Shown: positions 1-11,250, counted from the stretch's first letter. The stretch: 64,000 nucleotides of DNA from Notamacropus eugenii (GCF_028372415.1 NC_092879.1:65301651-65365650), one strand, 5' to 3'. Made by a program: numbers and translations. Notes: generated from the sequence alone by a model not told the origin.

Positions 1-516
1 GAGAAACACTTGTATATGGAGGTAGAGAGCTTCTCCATGTGCCACCAGACAGCCCTGGCACAATGTCTAGCCTACCTGTGTGACCTGGATTTCCCTGCTG
101 CCTGCAAGTGCCTGGAACACAGCTGTATATGCTTCCCCAGTTTTCAAAGCAGCAGCGAATATGTGGCGATGGTAACTTTGCTGAATTACTATTTAGATGA
201 GGACCAAGACGGAGTGGATGAGGTCTGCAGTTCTGTCTTCAAACATCTTGACAAGGAGTATGGGGAGATGACCGTGATTCTCAAGGTACCTGACCTCGAG
301 AACCTGAGGACTAGGATTTTGCCACCTCCATCTAAATGCATGCCCAGCTCTGACAGCCAGAAGAAAACAGCCCCAACAACAAAGAAGGTGGAGAGCGAGG
401 AAAAGAAGTTGGAGATGGTTGAGGAGGACACTAAGGAGGGGGAGGAAAAATTGGAGGACAAGGAGGAGGAAGACGATTACGTGTTCGGTCTGTCTATGGA
501 AAGTCCCATCTGTTAA
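1..516 (+). CDS. gamma-SNAP-like protein, C-terminal half (5' end outside window)
   Basis: The reading frame is open from base 1 (EKHLYMEVE...) to a TAA at 514-516, so the N-terminal half lies upstream of the window. The 171 residues visible match the last TPR-like helices of gamma-SNAP (NAPG), including the DQDGVDEVC stretch that parallels DQDQVSDVC of the canonical protein and FKHLDKEY that parallels FKYMDNDY. A Lys/Glu-rich acidic tail follows, ending SMESPIC. Known role of the family: SNAPs bind SNARE bundles and recruit and stimulate NSF during membrane-fusion recycling in the cytosol. The visible protein differs from the copy at 33341-34393 at a single residue (Glu for Ala in MEV-E-SFSM), so the two are very recent duplicates or gene-converted. 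No intron interrupts the frame. Function of this copy is inferred only. Confidence 0.85.
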   Translation, partial: EKHLYMEVESFSMCHQTALAQCLAYLCDLDFPAACKCLEHSCICFPSFQSSSEYVAMVTLLNYYLDEDQDGVDEVCSSVFKHLDKEYGEMTVILKVPDLENLRTRILPPPSKCMPSSDSQKKTAPTTKKVESEEKKLEMVEEDTKEGEEKLEDKEEEDDYVFGLSMESPIC

Positions 517-1489
517 CTTATCCTTCCTAGAACAACGAATAAATTAAAGCTAATGAAATAAGAAAAAAGTTCTGTTATACCTGTCTTTGGGGTGTGTGTG
601 TGTGTGTGTGCGTGTGTGTGTGTGTCCTCTGTCCCGACATACCTATTCTCACCCTCCTTATTTCAAACGTGCATGCAACCCCTGGGGATCCTCCCCCTTC
701 CCAATGACCCCTCTGTTCCCTCCTCTCAGAGTAGATTCATTCCATGCATGGTGAAATATTTTCTCTTTACTGACTGGTAATTACTGTCAGTAATGGGATC
801 CAGTGGAAAACAATCAAATAGGTTAGTCTCAGCTTTCCCACTCTTCACCCTCTCCTTTCCCAATGATCATCACCGACATACTTCTCACATTAATAGACAT
901 TTTGACTGCTGAAACTCCTCAGCATGAGATTATAGAACACCTAAAACTTCTGAGACATTGTATATGCCTCCCCCATGGTTAACATTCTAAGACACATTGC
1001 CCAGACCTTGAAAACTGCAAATGACTTAGCCATTTCCCTGGAAAGTGGAAGTGAACTTCATTCAATCAGCTTGAGCTTGAGGCTCAGGTATAGGATAAGG
1101 AACAGGATCAGTTGTCAACCTGGAGGGGACTTGAGCAGGTCCACCCAGTGTAATCCCCTCATTTTACATCGGAGCTAGCCCTGGGCCCCAAAGAAGATAA
1201 CTTACTCAGCAACCCGCTGGGGACAGGCCAGAGGAAACAGGCACAGGCAGGACGGGCCTTCTGGGTCTTTCAGTTCCAAACACAATGAAGAAGTGAACTC
1301 AAGTTGGTCAGGAAATGGGACCAGAGAAGAGAGAAAGACAAGTGACCAGGGAGGCATGGAACACCACTGACATGGTAATGCAAGCTTTCCCTAACCTCTC
1401 CCAGAAGGGACAGAAGTGCCTTTTACAGCAGGAATCCATAGCAGCTTTCAGATCCATCCCTGTCCTGCTTTTCTCCCTGTGCACATTTT
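517..1489 (+). other. 3' flank of gamma-SNAP-like copy: poly(A) signal, (TG)n, MIR-like fragment
   Basis: AATAAA lies at 538-543, only about 22 bases after the stop. A (TG)n run follows at about 590-626. A block shared by the other gene copies extends to about 1489. Around 1150-1225 is an antisense MIR-like segment (CCCCTCATTTTACAT ... GGCCCCAAAGAAGATAACTT). Homology with the other flanks ends near 1489, where unrelated sequence begins. Confidence 0.7.
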
Positions 1490-3415
1490 CTTTTTCAAAA
1501 TCATTCAACAGTATTTAAATTACCAAAAATTAATTGGAGCCAGATTGAGGAGGGTCCAACAGAACAACCACCTAAATTTCTTGACACATCTGAAATTCCC
1601 AAGGGAGTTTGGAAAGAAGGTAGAACTTGAAGCTTCACTTAGGAAACACATGCTAATAATCAGAAATATCCCAAAGTGGAATGAATCGTCTCAAGACAAA
1701 ATGGATCCCCAGGCCGAGGAACTTGGGCAGCAAAGACCAGCTGAATTCTTGCTGGTTTCCTGCAAGGGAGGTCCTTGTCCAGGAGTTGGACTGAAATGGC
1801 CTCGGAATGCCCCTGCACCTGTCTAATTCTGTTTCACTTGGAGCCCATTAGACATGCAGACTGTTTGCAAAACTGGGAGAGAAGTCATGGAACTCCCCTG
1901 GACATCTCTAGAGTGTTCCCTGCATGACACGATATGACTATATGTATAGCCCCTAAAATAAAATTGCCTCCAGGATTGTGTTGGCTCTCATGTTAATGTG
2001 AATCAGGGAAAAACCTTTTCTATTCCTTCCCAAAAGAACACTGAAAGTAGAACAAGTTCCCATCAATATGACCGCCTCTCCAGCAATACACAAATGCTGA
2101 TTCCTTCCATGGAGGGGTGGTCCTCTTAAGCTTGCTTTGAGTATCCTGGACCCCTCTGGCAGCTTGGTGAAGACTCAGAACACTTTCAGAAAAATATCCT
2201 TCAATGCAAAAAATATATAGGCTTACAAGGGGGACTAATTATGTTGAAATAAAGATGTATTTTCTTTTTCTCCAGCATATGTAATGGATGTCCTGAAATG
2301 CATCAGAATGATGCTGCCCTAGGAAAGAGTGTTGCAAGGTAAATGAGGTCATAAAGACAGATTTCCTTAGTGCTGCTTTCACGTTCACTTCCAGTCACAG
2401 ATGTTATTATGGTGTGGATGTGCATGCCCCTGTAGAACGCCCACCAGAAGCATTCTTATCCATCGTCCCTTCTGCCCCCTCTCTCCACCCCTGCCAGGGT
2501 CTACCAGTCCTTTAAAGACCTATGAGTCCATGTCACTGTGCACCAGAGTACTGATTTTCACAGCAGTGGAAATCCACCTCTGCTCTCCCTTCTACTGACC
2601 AAAAAGGAACACCACAATCATGAATTAGTTTACTGAGAGCAGCATACTAAGCCTTCAAGGTGAGTGTTTCTTGGATAGTGCTTTTTTTGTCTTTTTCTCC
2701 TTTGGATCTGTGATGTCACTGATGTGGAGAACTCTCAGGATGAAAACTTACTCCACAGATGAACCTCACTTCACAGGACTTCGGGAGGTTCTTGGTGAGA
2801 GACTTGGCTGTTCCAGGTGGGACTTCCCAACCAGAGCTGAAGTCACTTTTCTGATTGCCAGCCTGACCCCTCTATCAACCAGCCCATGTTCCTATTGTCT
2901 TTTCTTAGAGCATGTATTTGAAAGAAAACAAAATACACCATCTATGCCAAAATGACCCTTTTACCCTCAGTTGCACTTGACTCATTTTAAGATGGTGACC
3001 TAGGAGAACAAAGCACAAAGTCGAAAACGGTGATGTTTTATTACGGGGATGAAACTGGATCTCGAGAAAACCTGTTCTCCGTGTTGAATTATGTCACTGT
3101 TTCCCAATTTTGTCTCTCTTTTCATGATTTAATGGGGACAAGATGCATGGGCTGCTAATTTCAATGGATCTGCTGGAAACTTGTCATTCGATATACCATT
3201 CCATGGAACGTAGAATTCCATGGCAAAGAAACTCCAGGCTTGACAGCTATGCCAAGAAAGCTGAAAGTTTAAAAGGAAGTCACTGCAAATGGCGGGATGT
3301 AATTAATATTGTCAGAAAGTGGAGTAAGATAAGTAGCAAACAAAATGTGAAGGAAACTCCCGGCAGCAGGCAAAAGGAGCGCCACTAGTGATAGAGCAGA
3401 AAGTGTTCAGTTCCC
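1490..3415. other. Segment with no relative elsewhere in the window
   Basis: This ~1.9-kb stretch interrupts the repeated gene 3' flank and resembles nothing else in the window. It is AT-richer than its surroundings. The longest open frame (about 1416-1826, +) starts in repeat-derived sequence and I recognise no domain in it. Its right end meets the duplicated block that also occurs at 17.5 kb. It may be an inserted element or the original single-copy DNA of the locus. I can assign no function. Confidence 0.4.
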
Positions 3416-3985
3416 TTCTCTAGGAGTAAGGCTAGAGATGACTTTCTAATGCCTAAGGCAGACCTATTCCTTTGTCTGCAGGAAAATCATCCGTGGCTTC
3501 AGTCAGGAAGCAGAAGCTTCCTTCAGTCAGGTAAATCACTAAGCAGGAAGATAAAAGTTCACTTTCCATGAGACCTCTTCTGAATCTCCCGTTCCCTCAA
3601 TACTCATTCCTAGATAGACCAGTGGAGTGCCCAATTTGGAGGAGGCAGAACACTGCTGCAGAAACCCAGACTAAGTTTCCAATACATCTTTGCTGTCTTG
3701 GTCCAAAACATCATGGATTCAACTGGATTAAACGAGTGCAAGGAGCTTCTCAATTCAAATCATCTCCTATCTCTAGGTCTATACCAACTGCCCCCAGGCC
3801 CAAAAGTGCTTTCCTGTTCCTCCTTCACTTCTCAGCATTCCCGGGTTCTCTCAGGATCATTTCAAGCATCCCCTTCTATACAGGGCCTTGGCCAGTTTCC
3901 GGGCCACTAGGACCTCTCCTTCCAAAGGAACCTCCCATCTACTTTGTATGTGTCTTGCATGTTGCTCTACGTGGACATATTGGCT
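3416..3985 (+). repeat. Duplicated block, paired with 17515-18080
   Basis: The sequence from GGAGTAAGGCTAGAGATG to the start of the SINE at about 3990 is repeated with few differences at 17.5-18.1 kb. Its last ~80 bases recur at 46.26-46.35 kb. Open frames in it (for example 3568-3993) are not supported by any recognised protein and differ between copies. Confidence 0.7.
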
Positions 3986-4220
3986 TTAGCTAGCAGACAC
4001 AGTAGATAGGGAGCCAGCCCTGGGATCAAGAAGATTGGAGTTCAGGTTCTGTCTCAGATAATGCAGAGCTCTGTGACCCTAGTCAGATCATTGTTTAAAA
4101 ACTGCCTCAAGTTCACCATCTGCAAACTGGAGATAATGAATATACCTCCCAGGGTTGTGGTGAGGACCAGCTGAGGTGGTAGAATAAGCGCCTGCTCTCT
4201 TTCCCTTACACAACAGATAG
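3986..4220 (+). mobile_element. CORE/MIR-type SINE copy
   Basis: It starts with a tRNA-like head (CACAGTAGATAGGGAGCCAG) and continues into a CORE-SINE body with GAGTTCAGGTTCTGTCTCAG, CTGTGACCCTAGTCAGATCA, CACCATCTGCAAACTGGAG and GGGTTGTGGTGAGGACCAG, all recognisable MIR-family landmarks. Homologous copies sit at 18.08-18.34 and 46.34-46.57 kb in the same context, so they were copied with the segment rather than inserted independently. Confidence 0.65.
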
Positions 4221-4254
4221 CCAGGTGGCATGGGGGGTATGGAGCCTTGTTCCC

Positions 4255-4530
4255 ATCAGTCCTTGTGTCCCCATGTATCTGTCCATGTACTCCCATCAGT
4301 CTGCGTGTCTGCCATCAGTCTCTCCATGTTTCCCCACCTGTGCTTGTGTCCTCATCTGTCCATGTCTCCCCATCTGTTTGTGTGTGCCCATATGCCTGTG
4401 TCTCTCTCTGTCCTTGTATTCCCACCTCTCTGTCTTTGTGTCCCCATTTGTCCGAGTCTCCCCATCTATGTGTGCCCATTTGTTAGTGTCCCCATCTGTC
4501 CGTGTCTCCCCATCTGTCCTTCACTAGACA
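4255..4530 (+). repeat. CT/GT-rich minisatellite (short array)
   Basis: Degenerate tandem units near CCCATCTGTCCGTGTCTCC, about 18-24 bases each. All three frames are nearly open because units lack stops, which produces spurious Cys/Pro/Ser-rich ORFs. The same family recurs at 13.4, 37.5, 46.6, 47.6 and (inverted) 60.4 kb. Confidence 0.85.
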
Positions 4531-6250
4531 CTTTTGAAAGACCTCCTGCTGTGGTTGTTGCTCCCTTGGTTGGTTCCTGTACTGTTCCTTGGAGGGCACT
4601 GAGGTCCGTTGCTTGTGTTCCTTTCAGCATGTCTGTGGTCCCTCTCTAGGCCGAGGGATAAGGCCAGGGTCCCTGCATTTAAAATCTCTCTGGGCCTATT
4701 TCTTTTAAGTAATTTGTTATCAGATTGAGGGTTTTTTTTTTTTTGCACATTCTTCTCCTCTTTCCCTGATGAGTTCATTTGGGGGATTGTGGCCTAGTTC
4801 CTGGGGTCCCTCTTGATAAAGGGGCTGTTTCCTCTTTAGTACCTGTTCAGGGATCATTTTAGTGGCTTGCTACTGGCACCTCAGTTGGGATCCTACGCTG
4901 TGAATCATTCCATAGACCTTAGATTTATTTGTGCAGACTCCTCTTCTGTGTCCTGGGTCTTGATTTCAGACCATTGTAGGTACTCTGGTCATTTCTGTGT
5001 ATACACTGGAACGATCTTGGGTCAATCGACATTCTGTAGATAGATTTCTGTAGTGTCTGCTAAAACCCATCCTCAGTCCCCCACTGTGAGTGATGGATTT
5101 CTGCGTGGATACTGGCTGACTCTTCCCTTTTCTTCAGCAGGGGGGCATTTTTCAGGTATTTTGGCAGTGTTCGGGCTGCATTTTTGCTCCACTTCCCGCT
5201 TTCCCTGTAGACTGAAGGATGGCCTTGGGATCAAGTGTCATAAGTGGAGACATCTCTAGGATCATTGGTAAGGTCCAAGTAGCTGGCACACTGACTTCCT
5301 CTGCATGGACTCTCTTGTTGTGCTTTCTGACAGTCTTTTGCACTGAGCAGTTGATTTTGGTGATTCTGGTTGAGATCCCATTATCGGTCATGACTGAGGA
5401 AATGTTGAAGGTCCCAAGAACTTCTTTTGACAGATTTGAGGGGATCTGTTCTGTGGGCCTCTGAAGGGCCCCCTGCTGTGCGTGTGGACTAAATGTTTTG
5501 GGTTTTGCTTCAGAATCCTCAGGAGATTTTCCCAGTAACTACCATGTCCTTGGATCAATGGTTGTAGTGTTCCCTTAAAGGAGCCCTTTGGAGGACCTGC
5601 TGCTTTGTCAGCTGGCACCTCAGGTACTTCCTGTGTTCCCCTTGCTCAGCATTTAGGGACATTGCTGCTGCTCACTTCAGCAAATCATTCCTCTGTATTC
5701 CACCTGTAGGCCCAGAGGTAGCATCAGTGTCCCTCCATCTATCACTCCGGGCTCCTTTTGTGTTAACCCATTTGTTCCCGGGTTGGGTTTGTTTTGGACC
5801 ATTCTTCTCCTTGTTGCTGAGGAGCTCATTTGCGGAATTCTGGCCAAGTACTGGGGTCCCTCTTGGACCAGGGGCTTTCTTCTCTCCAGTCAGCGCTCAT
5901 GGATCACTACAGGGGTTTGCTGGTCGAACTTGGGTTGGGACCCCCTGCTGTGAATGTTGAAATCCCTCTTAGCCTTTTGGGTTGCAAATTCCTCTTCTCT
6001 TTCGCCTGAGTCTGGATTTCAGGCCATTCAGGCCCCTCTGCTGCTTCCCATGTCTGCAGTGGAACTGTACAGGGCCTTCAGAAAGAGGAGCAGGGCAGGC
6101 TCCAGGTGAGTCTGGAACCCACCAAGGCCAATGGTGACTTTCCCATCTCCATTCTCCCTAGCACTAGTGTCCCCCGGACACAAAACTTCCTGGAGATGGC
6201 TGTAGCTATCCACCCTGGGTAGAGATTCCCCCAGTGGCAGAATCCAGGAC
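4531..6250 (+). repeat. Satellite-like higher-order repeat, block 1
   Basis: It consists of diverged copies of a roughly 1.5-kb repeat whose landmarks are the phrase CCCCCTGCTGTGAA, the phrase CTGGATTTCAGGCCATTC (for example about 6008) and the phrase AGACTGAAGGATTGCCTTGG (variant near 5210). The same phrases in the same order occur in every intergenic block. The part from 5050 onward is mirrored, inverted, at the right end of the window. No gene is supported here. Confidence 0.75.
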
Positions 6251-6285
6251 ATGCTTGTGAGCATCACTGAGCAGACCAGTGTCAT
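6028..6285 (-). other. Recurring 85-codon antisense ORF in the satellite (uncertain coding)
   Basis: An ATG-initiated frame on the - strand reads MTLVCSVMLTSMSWILPLGE... and contains VDSYSHLQEVLCPGD. Close relatives occur at 27499-27756 (-, 85 codons) and about 62795-63025 (+, in the inverted arm). Frame-disrupted relatives lie at 12079-12303 and 36168-36392. I recognise no protein family. Recurrence follows from duplication, and the frame is lost in at least two copies, so a coding role is unproven. Confidence 0.25.
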
Positions 6286-6880
6286 TCACCCCTAGGGCAT
6301 GTAAGAAAGCCTCTGAAGGCTGGGTTTGAGGGCAGCACGAGGAAGAAGAAAGCCAGTCTCTCCTGCTTATGCCAGACTCAGCTCAGCAAATGAAGAAGGA
6401 CCTGTATTACCATCATGCTAGTCATCTATGTTTCTGGTACATCCCTGTATATTCAGGTCATGATGTAAAAGGACGCGAGGTGCCATGGCCCCAAGATTTC
6501 ACAAAGCTAGTTCTGGGGGGGGAGGACACAGGAGTAGTAACCAGAGCTTTCCTTAGATTATTTATTGTGAAATTCTTCTGAGTTCGCATCCCTAGCTTTA
6601 CTTCTTTAGAAACCATTCCTGATGAAATTCAGCACTCTCACTTCCAAAGAAATGCTTAATGTGAATGAGCCGCGTGACAAACATCCAGTCTGCTAGGCAT
6701 GAGAATTTGTAGCTGCACTGGCTTGGGGATGGGTCTGAATTTGGTTTTCCAATCTTTGCCCAAGGATTGACGGGTACATATATGTCAGTAAACTGTGACA
6801 TGCTCTGTGTTCACAATCTTTGTAGAGGGACTGAGATTTTCACTCAGAAAGTTTGGAAGGAGTAGTAAAGAACCTAGATG
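6251..6880 (+). repeat. 'M' module, copy 1
   Basis: A ~0.6-kb conserved block running from GGCTGGGTTTGAGGGCAGC through CTGCACTGGCTTGGGGATGG to TAGAGGGACTGAGATTTTCA. Whole or partial copies occur at 12.3, 19.3, 27.8, 36.4, 46.85, 50.86 and (inverted) 62.2 kb. It has no long open frame, and I cannot tie it to a known element. Confidence 0.6.
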
Positions 6881-8470
6881 GGGATGAGACTTTGGGGAAG
6901 ATTCCTCTCCTCTCTGCCTGGGCCTACATTTCAGCCCTTGTTGGTGCCTCTGTCCTTTCTATGTACTCTGTGCTATTGTGCTCGACATACACACTGTCTG
7001 TGAATAGATTTCTGCTATGTTTGCCCGAGTGCACCTACAGACTCCCCACTGTGAATGATTGAATCCTGGCTGGATTTGGGCTGTCCATTCCATTCCTTGA
7101 TAAGGGACACACTTTTTGGCTGCTTGAGCCTCGTACTGGCTGGGCTTTTCCTCCATTGCACTTTCTAAGGTTTGCACCCTGTTGGTGGATGGATGTGAGG
7201 GAATGTGGCTAAGAGTGTATTGTATGTCCCTCTGCTGGGAAGGACTTTATCATGTATGAGATTTTGTGGGAGATTCTCTTTCTCTTTCCCGAGGTCCCCA
7301 TTTCAGGAGCTTCTGGTCCTCTTCCCGCTTTCCCTACAGCCTGATGCATCTGTCTGTGTGTCCCCATCTCTTCCACGAGTTCCCTTCTGGCAGTCTGCAT
7401 AGACTTCTGGGAGTGTGCTGGAGCCCATCCTCACCCCTACCCCACTGTGAGTGATTGAATCCTGGATGTATTCTGGCCATCGATTCTCCTTTCTTTACCA
7501 GGGGCACACATATCGGGTCCTTTGGCAAGGTTCTGCCGCTTCTGTTGGCCCATTGACCTTACCAAGGTCTGCAGACTGTTGGTGAATGGATGTGAGGGAA
7601 TATGGCCATGAGTGTAATGTATGTCCCCTGCTGTGAAGCACTTTGGCGTCTTTGTGATTCTTCTGGGCTCAAGGTGTAGGCACTGACACAGTCTAAGTGT
7701 CCCTGTATCCAAAGTCTCTCTGGGCCTATTTTTTTTTCACCTATTTGGTATTTCTTCCTGCACTTTCTTCTCCAGTTCCTGTGTTCCCTCTTGACCAAGG
7801 GGCTGTCTACTCCCCAGTGGTTTTGAAAGGATCATTTTAGAGGGTTGCTACTAGAACCTCAGGTGGGACCCCCTCTGTGAATTACTACTTCCCTGTAAGC
7901 TTGTTGTTTTCCCGATTCCTCTTCTGTTTGCCTGTGTCAGGATTTCAGCCCATTCTGGCCCCTCTGCTGCTTTCCATGTATATGCTGGAGCTGTCCTGGG
8001 CCAAAAGGCAGTCTGTGCGTGGATTTCTGGGGTGTCTGTTAGAGTTGATCATCAGCCCCCCGACCAATGTGAGTGCTTGAATTCTGGTTGGATTCCCAGT
8101 GTCCATTCCATTTTCTGGATCGGGGCATGCTTAATGGGTACTTTGCCAAGGTTCTGGACGTGCTTTTCCTCTGTGGGACTTTTTATGGTCTTTGCATTGC
8201 GTGGTGGATGGATGTGAAAGAATCTTACCAAGGGTGTAATGTGGGTTGCCTTGCTGTGAAGGACTTTGGCTAGGATGGGATTTGGTGGAAGATTCCCTTT
8301 CTCTGTACCTGGGCCTCCATTTCAGTTGCTTCAGGTTCACTTCCTGCTCTCCCTCTAGACTGAAGGATTTCCTTGGGACCCAGTGTAATCAGAGGAGATG
8401 TGTCCAGGGTCACTTCTAAAGCCCAAGGAACTGGTTCAATGATTGTTTCCATGTGGGCTTTCTTAATTAA
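6881..8470 (+). repeat. Satellite-like higher-order repeat, block 2
   Basis: It continues the 1.5-kb repeat family with phrases such as GTGAATGATTGAATCCTGGC, AGGGACACACTTTTTGGCTG and TGTGAAGGACTTTGGC. A few bases resembling the CT minisatellite appear near 7355. The block ends at an AT-rich spacer (8465-8550) before the SINE. Short ORFs in it shift frame between copies. No gene is supported. Confidence 0.7.
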
Positions 8471-8555
8471 TTAGTTAATTAGGATTGCTAATCTTAATCA
8501 CAAAATGATAATCAATCTGTAGCTTTTACACCTAAAAAATAAAAAATGATTCTGT

Positions 8556-8775
8556 ATCATCAGAGGGATTATAGTGTAGTGGATAAAATTCTGGACTTGG
8601 GGAGTCAGGGGACCTGGGTGTGAATTGAGCTTGCCTTAGTAGCTGTGTCACATGGGGCAAGTCTTCTAACTTCCATGTCTCCATTTCCTGCTCTGGTGAC
8701 TTGAATGACCTGTGATGTCCCTTCCCACCTCCACACCTGTGATCCCATGACTGTGAGGTTGTTTCCAGAGGACAT
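8556..8775 (+). mobile_element. MIR/marsupial-type SINE upstream of gene
   Basis: Landmarks: TAGTGTAGTGGATAAAATTC, GGACTTGGGGAGTCAGGGGA, TAGCTGTGTCACATGGGGCA, TTCCATGTCTCCATTTCC and a GTGATGTCCCTTCCCACC tail. Equivalent copies sit a few hundred bases before every gene leader in the window (14.67, 22.81, 32.36, 43.43 kb) and before the gene-less leaders. Confidence 0.75.
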
Positions 8776-8869
8776 CTCAGGGTTTCCCTCCCCCATAAAG
8801 CACACCCTTGAGTCATGTTTGCTTTCCTCCCTTTTCTGTCAGCAATTAGCATTCAAAGTTTTCCTGGAG

Positions 8870-9428
8870 ATTTAAAAGGTGTTATAAAGACTGGCAGAGG
8901 TGAACCCCTGGTGAAAGAGAGTAACACCTGGACAGGCTAACAGCTTGACCAGCAGCCTCCCTCCCAGTTCCTAGGTCTGAACCCTGTGGTTCTCCCTGGG
9001 ACTGACCCCCGTCCCTTCCCACCACTCTGTGTTCCCCTCCACCTCTCCATTGGCCCGTTTCTGTCCAGCCTCTCCTTTTTATCTCCCCCAGTCTGCCTCA
9101 GGTCTTTGGCTACCCAGCTCTGAATGCTCTACAGACTCCCTCCTTGTTGGTTCAGCCACCTCCCTGCCCATAAGGATAGCTTGCGAGAGGCCCGTCTTGC
9201 TCTCCCTGGACCCAGGAGGCCCTCTATCTCCAGCCCCACCTCCACCGTGGCTCCGACTACGGGGACCTCTGTCAGGGTTCTTCTGGAATCGATGCAGTGT
9301 TCCATTGGCATTCCTCCCCCCCACACTCTGCCCCCCACACTCCATTGGGTTCTGTTGCTGGGGTGAGCTGTGGCTCTCCCTCTCCCTCTCCCCAAGCCCT
9401 TCCCCCTTGACCCTGGTCAGTCCCAGAC
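8870..9428 (+). promoter_or_regulatory. Conserved leader / putative 5' flank of gene copy
   Basis: A pyrimidine-rich block shared by all gene copies runs from the post-SINE AAGGTGTTATAAAGACTGGC to the start codon. It includes CAGGTCTTTGGCTACCCAGC and a CT-rich tract ending in CAG near the ATG, which could be a 3' splice site for an upstream non-coding exon. Promoter activity is inferred from position and conservation. I see no certain TATA box or CpG island. Confidence 0.4.
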
Positions 9429-10211
9429 ATGGAAGAACAAGAAACCAGGGAGGGCCTGTTGCATATGGCCCAGGCCACCCAACGCAGGTGCATCGGGCTG
9501 TTCAGATGGAAGCTGGACTACGAGAAGGCTGCGAGCGAGTATGCAAAGTCCACCTTAGCCTTCTGCAGAGCTAAGAGGCTCGACCAGGCCATGGAAGCCT
9601 TCCTCAAGGAAGCCGAGGCCCACGAAAAAAGCCGGGTGCCCCTTCCTGCGGCCATGGCCTACGAGCAAGCTGGCCTGTACCTGAGCAGGTCCGACCACCT
9701 GCAGGAGGCCACCCAGGCCATGAAGCAGGCTGTCTCCTGGTACTTGGAGTGTGGAGAGGCAGAGATGGCATCCTGTACCTTGAGACACTTCACCTACTTG
9801 CTTGAGAGCCAGATCCCGCACCAGTTGGTGTGCTTCTACCAGTGGGCATCCCAGCTATTTCAGGGGGAGGACCCCTTCTGGAAGGCCCTGGACTGGACTG
9901 AGGAAGCCTCCAGGTTGCTGCTACGGCAGAAGTGCTACGGGGATGCTGTGATCTCCCTTGGCCAGGAGAAGCACTTGTATGTGAAGGAAATGTGCTCCTG
10001 CTTGTGCCACCAGAGAGCCCTAGCGCAGTGTCTAGCCCCGCTTTGTGACCTGGATTTCCCTGCTGCCTGCAAGTGCCTGGAAGGCACTTGTCCCTATTTG
10101 CCCACTTTCAAGTTCAGCCCCCAGTATGATGGGATGGTAACTTTGCTGAGCTTCTATGAAGACCAGGACCAAGATGCAGTGTACCAGGTCTGCACCTCCC
10201 CTGTCTCTTAA
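9429..10211 (+). CDS. gamma-SNAP-like protein, shortened 260-aa copy
   Basis: The ATG is chosen because residues 1-260 align from MEEQETREGLLHMAQ with the gamma-SNAP N-terminus (human MAAQKINEGLEHLAK). The start sits in a good context (G at -3 and +4). Visible family landmarks are a WKLDYEKAASEY block near residue 25, AMAYEQAGLYL near 75, SWYLECGE near 105 and DQDQDAVYQVC near 245. It should fold as the TPR-like alpha-helical solenoid that contacts SNAREs. A TAA at 10209-10211 replaces the Lys of the PVF-KHL motif seen in the full-length copies. The frame beyond stays readable for about 23 codons but lacks the acidic tail. The protein would therefore lack the C-terminus by which SNAPs stimulate NSF. 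It may be a young pseudogene or a truncated variant; the first 260 codons are intact. Confidence 0.75.
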   Translation: MEEQETREGLLHMAQATQRRCIGLFRWKLDYEKAASEYAKSTLAFCRAKRLDQAMEAFLKEAEAHEKSRVPLPAAMAYEQAGLYLSRSDHLQEATQAMKQAVSWYLECGEAEMASCTLRHFTYLLESQIPHQLVCFYQWASQLFQGEDPFWKALDWTEEASRLLLRQKCYGDAVISLGQEKHLYVKEMCSCLCHQRALAQCLAPLCDLDFPAACKCLEGTCPYLPTFKFSPQYDGMVTLLSFYEDQDQDAVYQVCTSPVS

Positions 10212-10338
10212 GACCTGGACCAGGGCTACAGGGAGATGACCACATTGCTGAAGGTACCTGGTGGGAGAACCTGTGCTTCCTAGAACAATGACTTAATTAA
10301 AGCTAATTAGTGAAAAAATAAAAGTTCGCTTACCCCTG

Positions 10339-10422
<84 letters not shown>

Positions 10423-11250
10423 GTGGGTGTGCTTTCTCCCATCTTACCTGTTCTCAGCCTCTTTATTTCAAACGAGCATGGAAGCCTTTGGCTTCCTCCC
10501 CCTTTCCCAGTGACTCTTCCCCATCCTTCCAGAGAAGAATCGTTCCTTCCATGGGTAAATGTTTTCCCTTGACGCATTGGTTCCAGTGGAAAACCATCAA
10601 TTAGGTTGCTCTCTGCTTTCCCACCCCTCTCCCTCTCCTTTCCCAGTGATCATCAAGACCTACTTCTTACATTAATTGACATTCTGAGTGCCCAAACTCC
10701 TCAGGATGAGATTGTAGAGCACGGAAAACTTCTGAGATTTTCTTCACGCCTCCCCCATGGTTAGTATTTTAAGATTTACTGCCCAGACTCTGAAGTGTGC
10801 AAATGACTTAGCCTTTTCCCTGGAAAATGGAAATGAACTTCATTCATTCAGCTTGAGCTTGAGGCTCAGGTGGGGGATAAGGAACAGGATCAGTTGTCAA
10901 TCTGTATGGGACTTGAGCAGGTCCACCCAGTCTAATCCCCTCATTTTACATAGGAGGTAGCCTTGGGGCCCAAAGAAGATAACTTACTCAGGAACCCACT
11001 GGAGACAGGCCCCAGGGAACAGGCACAGGCAGGATGGGCCCTCTGGGTCTTCCAATTCCAAATTCAAGGAAGAAGTGAAACCAAGTTGGTGAGGAAATGG
11101 GAGCAGACAAGGGAGAAAGACATGTGACCAGGGAGGCATGGAACACCACTGACATGGTAATGCAAGCTTTGCCTAACCTCCCCCAGAGGGGACAGAAGTG
11201 CCTTGTGCAGAAGGAATCTAGTATCTTTCATACCCATCCCTGTCCTTCTC
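10212..11250 (+). other. 3' flank with poly(A) signal, long (GT)n and MIR-like fragment
   Basis: AATAAA occurs at 10317-10322. A (GT)n tract at about 10341-10418 is the longest of the post-gene GT runs, all of which sit at the equivalent place. A MIR-like antisense fragment lies at about 10933-11010. The small open frame at 10757-10960 has relatives in other flanks, but it runs into the MIR-like part and is not supported as a gene. Confidence 0.7.

Noticed and set aside
975-1178. 67-codon frame MVNILRHIAQTLK... recurring after five gene copies
   Set aside because: It lies in the duplicated 3' flank and reads into a MIR-like fragment. The 17.2-kb copy has stops. Recurrence is explained by duplication.
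1416-1826. 136-codon frame across the flank/island junction
   Set aside because: Begins in repeat-derived sequence, resembles no protein I know, and has no second copy to test.
3986-4220. tRNA gene
   Set aside because: The tRNA-like head belongs to a SINE. No complete cloverleaf with acceptor stem is evident.
10341-10604. Frames made of alternating Val and Cys
   Set aside because: Direct translation of the (GT)n dinucleotide run.
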